Assembly (NCBI GenBank): GCA_006386115.1 | Contig: VFIW01000015.1 | Coordinates: 62,001-126,000, forward strand | Source: Globisporangium splendens | Lineage: Eukaryota > Oomycota > Peronosporomycetes > Pythiales > Pythiaceae | Reading direction: 5' to 3' | DNA: 64,000 bases | Shown here: piece by piece, positions 33,121-42,600 of the stretch | Position numbering within the stretch: the stretch's first letter is position 1 | How the letters are laid out: each line of letters opens with the position of its first letter | Notes under the pieces: model-generated | Database searches by the model: none | Seen by the model: only the letters and a program-made list of their open reading frames with translations | What the model was told of the DNA's origin: nothing | Program-made: the position numbers and the translations under genes

Positions 33121-35298
33121 CTAATGATCGCGCGAGACACCTCGTCGGCGATTCCGGATGATCAGAATCTCGTGGTACAGTAGACGCGTGAGGCACACGC
33201 ACGCGAGCAGCGTACCGACCTCTAAAAGCACGAACACGGGACCCCACGAGCACACTTCGATGCAGTTGGGATTCTTCTTGGGGTCACACCCCATGGGCTC
33301 ATAGTGGCATTGCGCGAGGTACCCGACCAGATACTGGACAAACGCCGCGCCGATGCTGCCCGTGCCGTCGATAATGCCGGTCACAGTCGAAAGCGCCGCC
33401 GCATTGCCACGGATGCTCTCGTGGGTGCCCAGATCAGCCGAGATCGCCGTGCTGATCAGGTTCGCAGGACCGCCGAGCATGAAGCCCGATGCCAACAGCA
33501 AGAACGCCGTCATGTTGTACGACGCGCCGTCAAAGCAGTAGATTGCAATGCTGATCATCGGTGACATTAAGCAAACGTCGCGACAAAATACCGTAAGTAC
33601 GCTGGACAAGTGCCGCCCAATAAATAGAAGTGATATGGCATACCATGAAAACAGCAGCATCACGACCACGACAGGCGATCGCACACCCATTTTATCCGAG
33701 ATGTAGCCGCCGGCAAATCCGCCAAGAATCTGCCCAACATCGTACAGCATCTGCACATGTCATGCGCATCAGTGTTAGCTTTTGTGCTTATTTCAAGCCA
33801 TTCTCAAGGCAAATAACGAGCAGCTGCTTTGGTACTTACGGAAAACACGCCAGCCTTGGAGCTCTCCATGTGCAGTGAGACCGTCAAATAGAACGGCAGC
33901 CAAAAGAAGAGCGCGTAGTTCACGGATTTCAGGCACGCGTACGACAGCGAATACGCAATGACCTATTATAGCAAACACGCAAAAGACAGATATACAAATT
34001 CGTCAGTCCACTAGTTCTCTTGTGCAGCAATAAACTCCAGCGCCTACTTACGCCAGGAATGCACCACGCTTCAAAGAACGAAATGCCCTTTTCTTCATCG
34101 TCGTGCTTTGGTGGCAGGTCTGCCAATTCGAGTGGCGATTTGTCCCCACTGCTCGGAGATTTCGTAGCCGCGACTTCAGGTTTCGCCTCTTCAAGCGCTT
34201 CGTGGCGGTATGGCGCAAACTTTGGGTCAGGCACGAGGAAGAAGTGGATCAGCGTGGCGTGGAACGCTACGAGCAGCGCAACGACGATCAGCGCCACTTT
34301 CCACGCCACGTGCTTGTCAAAGAGCTCGAACATGGTCGAGACGAGCGCCGTGCCGACGATGTTCCCAAAGCACCCGTTGCCGCTCCAGATCCCAAGCACC
34401 GCTGTTTAAAGGCATGAGTGGTGAGTTCATTGTCAGTGACCTCTTCATTTGCTCATTGGAAATTCTGAACTTACCTCCACGTTCGTTCTGATTAAACCAC
34501 TTGCCCCTAATTACATGGAAAAGAAAAGCACGTCAGATGCATGGAAAGAAAGACCAGTGCAGTCATTATTCACACTTGCATGACGGCGACGTTTGCAGGC
34601 CAGCCGCAGGACTGGATGAGGCCGTTGAGTCCCCAGAGGATGGCGTAGAAGCTCAGCGAGTGGATATCCGCCATGGCGGCCATGCCGAAGAGGAACATGA
34701 TCGCGCCGGTGGCCCACATGCCACCCGCAATCATCTTGCGCAGATCGTAATTGTCACCCAGGACACCGCTATTGTTTTCGTAAAATAACCACACAATGCA
34801 TTCGATCAGATTTGCAACTCCACGAAACTATAGACAACACGGCAAGCACGTTTGTATAGCGTACCTGATGTAGAGCCCCGCGGCGTAGAAGCCCATGAAG
34901 AGCGTGTCGAGCAACCCGTACATTTGCGCCTGCTCCTCCTTGGCGTACAGCGACGAGTGCATCCACTGCTCGGCGCTCATCTCGCCTTTGATCGCCGAGA
35001 ACGACTTGCGACACGCATGGAACATGACGTAGCTGAAAAACGTGAGCAGGAACACGCCGCTCTTGTTGGCCGCGCAGTGCAACCACGACATGGAGGACGA
35101 CAACGGTACGGTGGCGCCAGTCATCATCACGCTCGGGTCCGCGCGCGGTATGGTGCTTTTCAGAGCGGCTTGCTTGGGGACGAGGGCTTTCGCTGGACGC
35201 AGCTGAGATACTGCGGACGCGGGGGACGGCGCCGCGCTGCTGCTGCTGCTCGAGTCCGCTGCGCTCTCTAGCGCGTCTCGTTCTTCCAGCGCCAGCAT
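33121..35298 (-). CDS. SLC37-type sugar-phosphate/phosphate exchanger (MFS)
   Basis: Seven exons, 35298-34865, 34768-34574, 34506-34475, 34401-34052, 33962-33840, 33750-33644 and 33550-33121, give 556 aa. The cytosolic N-terminus is Ser/Ala rich. The membrane part begins at GVFLLTFFSYVMFHACRKSF, the F-HA-RK-F signature of SLC37 and glycerol-3-phosphate transporters, then GLLDTLFMGFYAAGLYI. A long loop after AFHATLIHFFLVPDP splits the two six-helix halves. The C-half has GGPANLISTAIS, DLGTHESIRGN and TVTGIIDGTGSIGAA, as in human SLC37A1-3. These carriers exchange glucose-6-phosphate for phosphate across the ER. The intron at 33643-33551 is open in frame, so exon 6-7 read-through is possible. 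Family is secure; substrate is inferred. Confidence 0.88.
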
Positions 35299-36125
35299 GT
35301 GGAAGAAAAAACGAAAACTGAGGACGGAAGGTAGGGGGGAATCAGACCTGAGCCAGTGGGTGTGATGACACAAATTAACCAATCAGAGAGTGGTGGAACG
35401 ACTTTGCGGGAGTGCTGATTGGCTGATTCAACTTGCGGTCAAACAAACAGCGTCAACACTTTGACTCAAAAGCTCATGCGACAGGGGAAGTGTCCCAAAG
35501 CAACTTGAGGTCTCGGTGGGAATGTGCTGGCGGCGCTCCATTGGCTCCAGCCTCCCGGCAATGGCGGGACGTCAATGTGGGGTCTTACACGGGAAGCTTG
35601 TTCTGTGTTCGCGCATAATGCCATTTTCTTGAATGTTTTCCAAATGCTCTTTGCCATAGCGTCGTTTTCGGTAATTTCATTTTCATTTTTCGTGTTCACG
35701 CACCAAAATGAACATTTTCAGTGAAGTTGCTATTTGGATGGTACAAACAAAATGTTCATTTCCAAAGTTCATGGTACCCCATGTATTTTGAAAATGACCA
35801 TTTTGGGGCAATAATGTCATTTTGTGCTTTCGTGTCTGCGTTTAATTTCAAGGTGCTAGCCAATGATTTGAGTAGAAAATAAAGACACTCTCTGCTGGTT
35901 TGCGTAACCAGCACACATTTTGTGCGCATAGCAAGTAGCACGACAGATCACATGATGTAAGCACACACCACATCGCAACACAGAAGTGCGACGTAATAAG
36001 CACTCAACATGAGGTCGTTTTGTAAAGTGACTGCCCACAACAAGCCAAAGAAAAATTGGAGTGGACCGCTCTTTCCTCAAAATCCCCCTTCCATCAGTGC
36101 AGAGGGCTGAAACGAGTCGAGAGAG
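35299..36125. other. AT-rich intergenic region with palindrome cluster
   Basis: 827 bases without a convincing ORF. The middle (about 35630-35830) is rich in ATTTT/AAAAT and contains three short palindromes of the form AAAATGNNCATTT (listed separately). The left edge must hold the SLC37 promoter. Confidence 0.5.
35705..35804. repeat. three copies of an AAAATGNNCATTTT palindrome
   Basis: AAAATGAACATTTT at 35705-35718, AAAATGTTCATTT at 35749-35761 and AAAATGACCATTTT at 35791-35804. The first is a near-perfect inverted repeat, and the second matches the reverse complement of the first. Spacing is about 43 bases. Could be a protein-binding cluster or the worn core of a foldback element. Confidence 0.6.
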
Positions 36126-36231
36126 CGGAAGGGAAGACAGGGGTCAGACAGAGGACACGCCAAGCAAGCAAAGAACCCAAGAAAGAAAGGGAGAAACACA
36201 CACAGCTGGGAGGCTGGGTGACCGTCCATCT
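36126..36231 (+). repeat. direct repeat, copy 1
   Basis: About 105 bases (from ggaagacaggggtcagacag to gtccatctct) that recur at 37310-37417 with only a few differences (for example ctgggaggctgggtgaccg against ctggaaggctgggtgactg). The two copies enclose the CTTTT satellite, the tRNA and a simple-sequence stretch. Confidence 0.85.
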
Positions 36232-36377
36232 CTTTGTCTTCTCGTCGTGGCGAGTCCATGGTCGGGTGGGTCCCCATCCTCACCCGTCCGAGCGAGCGAG
36301 CGAACGAGTGAGCAAGCAAAAGAGCACGACACGAGAAGAAAAGAAGCCATGCAGAGGAGAAGAAGACCAACAACAGC

Positions 36378-36435
36378 AGTAGCAGCAACAACAGCAGCAG
36401 TAACAGCAGCAACAACAACAGCAACAACAACAACA
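36378..36435. repeat. CAG/CAA triplet microsatellite
   Basis: Imperfect agc/aac triplets (cagcagtagcagcaacaac...) directly left of the GAAAA satellite. Apparent open frames through it are composition artefacts. Confidence 0.8.
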
Positions 36436-36876
36436 ACAAGAAAAGAAAAGAAAAGAAAAGAAAAGAAAAGAAAAGAAAAGAAAAGAAAAGAAAAGAAAAG
36501 AAAAGAAAAGAAAAGAAAAGAAAAGAAAAGAAAAGAAAAGAAAAAGAAAAGAAAAGAAAGAAAAGAAAAGAAAAGACAAGAAAAGAAAAGAAAGAAAAGA
36601 AAGAAAAAGAAAAGAACGAAGAAAAGAAAGAGAAAGAAAGAAAAGAAAATAAAAGAAAATAAAAGAAAAGAAAGAAAGAAAAGAAAAGAAAAGAAAGAAA
36701 AGAAAGAAAAGAAAAGAAAGAAAAAGAAAAGAAAAGAAAAGAAAAGAAAAGAAAAAAAAGACAATAACAGAAAAGAAAGAAAAGAAAAGACAGAAAGAAA
36801 AGAAAAGAAAATCCAAGAAAAGAAAAGAAAAGAAAAATAAAAGAGAAAAGAAAAGAAAAGAAAAGAAAAGAAAAGA
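36436..36876. repeat. GAAAA (CTTTT on minus) satellite
   Basis: About 440 bases of (AAAAG)n, perfect at first (36440-36540) and then degenerate with AAAG, AAAAAG and AAAAT variants. It abuts the 3' end of the tRNA-Glu gene, so on the tRNA's strand it reads as many consecutive TTTTC units. Lys/Glu-rich and Phe-rich open frames on the two strands are artefacts. Confidence 0.95.
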
Positions 36877-36878
36877 AT

Positions 36879-36950
36879 TCCCACACCGGGACTCGAACCC
36901 GGGTCGCGTGGGTGAAAGCCACGTATCCCAACCACCTAGACTATATGGGA
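36879..36950 (-). tRNA. tRNA-Glu (anticodon UUC)
   Basis: 72 nt on the minus strand. The acceptor stem TCCCATA pairs with TGTGGGA with one G-U pair. The D-arm is TAGTCTAGGTGGTTGGGATA. The anticodon stem/loop holds CTTTCAC with anticodon TTC (plus-strand GAA at 36914-36916). The T-arm is CCCGGGTTCGAGTCCCGG. Box A and box B fit.  The downstream minus strand is T-rich (TTTT within 10 bases), which serves as the RNA polymerase III terminator. No intron and no encoded CCA. Confidence 0.95.
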
Positions 36951-37309
36951 TCACGACCACACAACAACTCACACAAAATCACAAAATCAACACAAACACT
37001 GCCACGCCCTAAACACACACAAACACACACAAACACACACAAACACACACGCCAAGCAACACGACGCAAACCGCCTTCCATCACAAAATCACACACAAAC
37101 TGCGCAATACACCACACAACCACCCTTCCGCCACCACACCATCTCCGCGTGCACGCGTCTGCTGCGCGCCGCCGCCGCCACCCACGACAGCGCAAGCGCA
37201 CAAACCCTATCACTCACTCCCAACGGCGCCATGTGACAGACAACATCGCCAGAGCAGCGCGACGCGGAAACTCGAGCCGTCTAGCCGAGGAAAGCAGAGA
37301 TTCGGGAGA
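36951..37309. other. simple-sequence intergenic stretch
   Basis: C/A-rich, T-poor DNA with a short tandem (acaaacacac, about four copies at 37011-37052). Open frames reflect composition. No gene seen. Confidence 0.6.
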
Positions 37310-37417
37310 GCGAAAGGAAAGACAGGGGTCAGACAGAGGACACGCCAAGCAAGCAAAGAACCCAAGAAAGAAAGGGAGAAACACACACAGCTGGAAGGCT
37401 GGGTGACTGTCCATCTC
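37310..37417 (+). repeat. direct repeat, copy 2
   Basis: Second copy of the 105-base repeat at 36126-36231. It stops exactly where LTR A begins (ccatctc followed by TGTAAC), so the LTR retrotransposon is inserted at this point. The continuation seen after copy 1 (tttgtcttctcg) is not present on the far side of element 1. Confidence 0.85.
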
Positions 37418-37951
37418 TGTAACCGGACACTTCCAAGTTACGCAGCACGGTACGTGTGTGAGGAAGCGTATGTAACGCTTCTCTTAAGGACTCTGTTCCG
37501 AGAGCGGTTGCCTGCTTCCTGCAGTGCAACAATCGGTTACCTATAGGTCTCTATAGAGTAACCGTCGATAACCAAAGACTCAGTTAACGGTAAAAATGAA
37601 ACTGTTTATTTGTTGGAGGTTGCCCTCTGTAGAACAACCTGGATTATCTTTATGTAACTATGAACAATAGCAATCTCAAGTGTAATTACTCCCCATGGGA
37701 CAATGAGTGGCTATGAAAGACTAACGCTAGTTGTCTTATGTGATTGGATGAGATGCATGTTCAATTATATCCAATCGGAGGCGCCGTCACTCAGACTGGC
37801 TGCCGGCTCCACCGTGAAGGTTCGAGCAAGTACGACGAACATCATGGTTCGGTCTTAAACTTGTTGCGCGTACTCTACGTACCGCAAGGTTCGGTTTGGT
37901 TGTGTGGCACAACACAAGTGCGTAACCATGTTACAGTGTAACCCCGTTACA
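37418..37951 (-). repeat. LTR A (3' LTR of element 1), 534 bp
   Basis: Plus-strand ends TGTAAC and GTTACA, giving the usual TG...CA termini. It is about 95% identical by eye, and equal in length, to the solo LTR at 52885-53418. The inner end (37937-37951) is a perfect TGTAAC-3-GTTACA foldback directly next to the polypurine tract. It contains CAATCGGAGGCGCCGT at 37772-37787, preceded by an AT-rich box on the plus strand. Confidence 0.9.
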
Positions 37952-37967
37952 CCACCCCACCCCACTT
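37952..37967 (-). other. polypurine tract of element 1
   Basis: On the minus strand GTGGGGTGGGGTGG lies immediately before the LTR terminus TGTAAC. Such a tract primes plus-strand DNA synthesis and sets the 3' LTR edge, which confirms the orientation of the element. Confidence 0.8.
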
Positions 37968-38138
37968 AAAGTGCGAAACACTCGAAGGGTCGGTGTGAGA
38001 AACGTGTGGATCTCGCGCGTGTGCGCCGAGAAAGGGGAACATTAGTGTATTCCTCGGGAAAGAGCACAGCGGCGACGCGTGCGTTAATTTCACCGAGTGT
38101 TGGCACATATAGTCACTGTGCTCGCGCACGTGAGTATC

Positions 38139-39682
38139 ATGGTCACCAACAAAGCTGTCCGCGAGAAGCTCGCGCGACAAAAAGGGGAAGGCGTCGGCAC
38201 TCTCGTCGAAACTCTGCGCAAGCGCGAGGAAGACAGAGAGGTCGCGTCGAGCGCAAGACGAACGACGGTCACCGCAGATGCGGTCGACGTGCCTGCGGAG
38301 AGCGACGGCAGGTCTGCTCTCACATCTGATAGCGCTCCTGCTATAAGCAGTGAGTTGCGATTCGGAGACCTCCCTTCCGCGAAGCCGTTGTTCGCGCGTG
38401 CTTTGGAAGAGGAGGAAGTGACTGAGGAATTCCTCGTCGTTGACAATGACGGGAACTCGCTTGAAGACGAGGGAGCGCTCACCGTGAAGCTCGGCTCCGT
38501 CGACGAGTGGGTCGAGTACGAGGAGTTGGAAAGCGAGCGACACGCCGCTTATCTCCTCGAGCTCGAGCGAGATCCATCTGCTGACGTCTCGATGTATCGG
38601 ACGAAGGAGGAAAATGACGCCGTTGAGGCTGTCAACAATCGTAAGAGGAAGCACGAAGTCCTCATTACAAACGAAGAGGCAGGAGTGCGAGCCATCGTTC
38701 ACGATGAGCTCAAGTACTCACTGCCCGAAATGCCGCCGCCAGAACTATGGTCGGCTGGCAAGACCGCATCGAATCTGCTCGCGAGAGCCAGACTTTGTGC
38801 GCGGGACTATGACGCTCAATTTAAAATTGGCGTGAAAAGCGATTGCGGGATGAAAATGGGGAATTGCGTATTCACCCGATCCCAGTCGTCCTCTTTGTTG
38901 GAGAGACGGAAGAAGAGTACGATGCAGACTTCATGTCGTGCATCAATAAAATTAAGGGAGGTAGCACTCGCACAGTGTCTACCGATCCGACAGCGCAGCG
39001 CAGTCAACGCATGCAATTTGCAGTTGACCGTGTTCGTCTGTTTCGCTCCAAGCAGGGCGGTGGCACGCCTCTGCGAGCGGGCGATCGCGCTGGTAACAGG
39101 CGACAAATTACTCGCGCGAATGACAGTCCCTCAGTTGCACCTCAAAGGCGTCAACAAGATCCGGGACGTCTTCGCGAAGACGCTCAGCAGGCTCCCACGA
39201 GCTCTGCGACACATCGTACCCACGCCACTTCACAAGGTAGTGGGTGTTCCCCTTACGCCGCTGCACACGCAGCAGGCGCTCAACATGGTAGTGGCGCTGT
39301 CCCTGCTTGTCAATCAGCGGGATAGGTGGCGCCCTACTTCGCTTCAGCATCGGTGGTTGCACCAGATGCGATGGTTCAGATGGTTCACGCGAACGCATCG
39401 TCTTTGGGGGCGCTACAGCAAGCCGTCCGTACCCTTCGCCAGCAATATCTGGACGAGACCTCGCTGTTGAAGCAGAGGGTGACAGCGCTTGAGACGGAGC
39501 TGAAGGAAGCTCGTCAGATGCTGGAGGAGTACCACGTCCGCGGGAAGAACTTCCACGCGAGGTACGCTCCGCGAGTGAAGACGCTTTGGGAGAGGCACAA
39601 CGCGCTCGTGTCTCGATGGGCGGCGTCTGAGCCCCCTGATGAGACCGACGTTCTCCCGGACTGGGATAAGAATCCGCAGTAG
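38139..39682 (+). pseudogene. antisense accessory ORF of element 1
   Basis: Open frame on the strand opposite to gag-pol, starting at ATG 38139 (MVTNKAVREKLARQKGEG). It is acidic and Glu/Leu-rich (LEEEEVTEEFLVVDND, EWVEYEELESERHAAYLLEL). The frame shifts once near 38830, at an A-rich run, and resumes as RDENGELRIHPIPVVLFVGE. It then meets a TAG at 39323-39325 and continues in the same frame as a clear coiled coil (LRQQYLDETSLLKQRVTALE, TELKEARQMLEEY) to 39682. From 39108 on it overlaps the chromodomain and the linker of pol in antisense. Two lesions make this copy non-functional. No family recognised. Similar antisense frames occur in the other two gypsy elements here. Confidence 0.65.
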
Positions 39683-42600
39683 CGTCATGGTAGCGCTTAA
39701 GCAAACCCACGTAGAACACGGGGTGCGTTGCCATTCTCGTTGGGAGATCGAGCTTGTAATTCAAGTCTCCAATCTTCTCCACAACAGTATACGGCCCGAT
39801 AAATCGTGGCAACAACTTACTCCCGCTGGGGAGCGTTGTGACTGCATCGTTTGGTAGGTTTTTAATGCTTAAAAGCACTTTATCACCCACACAAAACGCT
39901 TGTTTGTTCTTTCTACCCGATTTATCGGTGTAGAGCTTTTGCTTGTCTTGCGCAGCAGCTAGTTGGTCGCGTACGCGACGCAACAATGCTGCGCGCTCAT
40001 CGACAAATTGGCGCGCTGCCGCGACGGCTTTGTCTTGCTTTGTCGTTGCTCTCGCAGCGCGTTCTGCAGAGAGATCTATTTCTGCGCCGGTGTGTGACAC
40101 CGCGCGTCCTTCCATTCGTGGCTGACGCTCGCACGAGCAGTCGCCTGATTCCGCCTGAGACTGGCTATTTTTAGCACGAGTACCGTAACTCGGTACCGTG
40201 TGAGAGCCATCTATAGGGACACGAGTACCGTAACTCAGTACCGTGCCCGACATGTCAATACTCTGCGTGCTGTCCGGTAAGACCGTGACAGATTCGAAGT
40301 GCGACCGCACAGGCGGCGCATCACGCGCGTCCACATGAGCGGCTAACGCTACGTCTAGTGACGGAGGTCGCGCGCTCGCATCGAGCGTAGCGAGTTGCCC
40401 TCCTACCGCAGAACCTTCGACGCCCTCGAACAGAGTGGCAGGTACGCGCGGGTGCCGCAGCGAGTTAAAATAGAACGGAGTCACGGCCGTAGAGGCGTGC
40501 TCGCTGCTATTTATAGCAAACTCGGCATACGGCAGCCAGCGGCTCCAGTCGCGGGGATGATCGACAGCGATGCTGCGAAGAATATCCTCGACGACACGGT
40601 TCACGCGCTCGGTTTGCCCGTCTGTCTCGGGGTGATCGGCAGTGGACATCGCCAGATCTGTGCCGAGCAGGCGAAAGAGTTCGCGCCAAAAGGCAGCGGT
40701 GAAACGCGGGTCCCGGTCTGATACAATAGACTCGGGCAAGCCGTGATAGCGGAACACGTGCTCTAAAAATAGGCACACCGTCTCTTGCGCAGTGACATGC
40801 TTGCGCACAGGTGCAACGTGCACCATTTTGCTCAGTCGGTCGACGAACACGACGACGCCTGTGTTGCGCGTCTTGTCTTCCGGGAAACCGAAGACGAAAT
40901 CCATGCCGACCGACTTCCAGCAGTCTTGCGGAATCGGCAGCGGATGCAGCGGCGCTTTGTTCTTGCCCGCAGGCTTCACGCGCTGGCACTGCTCGCATGA
41001 GCGTACATAATTGGCCATCCATTTGTATTGGTGTGGCCACCAAAACACATTAGACACTTGCAAGAAGGTCTTTTCACGCCCGAGATGCCCACTCGCTGGT
41101 GCATCGTGAAACTCATGCAGGATCGAAAGTTTCAGATTCTGGTCATGCGGTACATACACACGCGGGTAATCAAAGTTGGACAGTCGATGCCACAACAACC
41201 CGTCGTGGTAACTAAACCGAGCAAGCTTTGACTCGAGTTTGGCAGGCAATGACTCTTTGGACGAGCCGTCAAAGTGAGCAATCAACAAGCGACATTCATC
41301 GTCCTTTGGATAAAGCGACTGAATGTTGTCCTTGAGCTTTGTTTGCACTCGACTGATGCTCAGATGCATGAGATCAGGAGTGCGCTCCAAACACAGGGCG
41401 TCAGAGCTGTCGTCAGCGCTCGACTCGTAATCTGGACGGCGCGAGAGCGCGTCCGCCAGAACATTTTCCTTTCCCGGTTTGTATTCGACCCGAAAGTTGA
41501 ACTCGGAGAAGAATGCAAGCCATCGCGCCATTCGCTGCGATACATGGGGGGAATTAATCGCGGTCCGCAAGGACGCGTGATCCGTGTACACAACGAACGG
41601 TGTCGCACCCAAAAGGTGGACCATGAACTTCAAGAGAGCGTACTTGATCGCAAGCAGCTCCTTGTCGTGCACAGGATAATTCTTTTCAGCTGCTTTAAGC
41701 AGTCTGCTTTGGTATGATACGACGCGCTCATGGCCGTCATCATCCTTCTGCATCAGCGCACAGCCAATTGCAAAATCGCTGGCATCGCACACGACACTGA
41801 AGGCTTTCGTGTGGTCCGGCAACGCCAGGACAGGAGCGCGAACTAGTGACTCCTTCACGTCAATGAATGCATTCATGACATCATTTGTCCAGTCCCACTC
41901 GACATCCTTTTTCAAGAGATGCGTGAGCGGACGGACTCTTGCCGCATAGTTGTGGCTGTACTTGTGCAAGTAATTTGCCAAGCCAAGCCACTTGCGCAAG
42001 TCCTTGACATTCTTTGGGATCGGCCAGTCGGCGATCGCCTTGATCTTCTCTGGGTCCGCGCGGACGCCAGCTTTGCCAACATAGCAGCCCAGGATCGGTA
42101 TCTCTGAGGCGCCAAAGATGCATTTCTTCAGGTTGCAATACAGACTGTTGTCTCGTAAGCACTGCAACACTGAGCGCAAATGTCTCTTGTGCACGTCAAC
42201 GACACTGAGACCTCCTTCGGCACGACTGTGCACGAAGATGTCATCGAAATAGCTCGGTGCATACGCACGATGAGGACGCAGAAGATGCATTACCAGACGA
42301 TTGAACGTCGCTGGTGCATTCCTCAAACCTTGCGGCATAACGAGCCACTCCCACAGCATCCCGCTGGGTGTGCTTACTGCCGTCAAGGGAACGTCGCTCT
42401 CTCGCATGAGGATCTGATAGAACCCATCCATCAGATCCAGTGCGGAGAAAACTGTCGAGCCGCCCATGGAGTCGATCAAGACATCCTTTCTTGGGATCGG
42501 CGTTTGTGCCGGAATGGTGGCGGCGTTCAGCTTGTTGAAAGCGTGAACAATGCGCCAGCCACCAGTCGCTTTCCGCACACAAAACGTGGGTGAGCTATGT

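Noticed and set aside
36061..36972. Lys/Glu-rich plus-strand and Phe-rich minus-strand frames of up to 284 codons
   Set aside because: Translation of the GAAAA satellite; no stops because of the repeat, not because of coding.
37011..37052. Short acaaacacac repeats considered as a CRISPR-like array
   Set aside because: Units are directly tandem with no unique spacers and no cas genes; this is a nuclear eukaryotic simple repeat.
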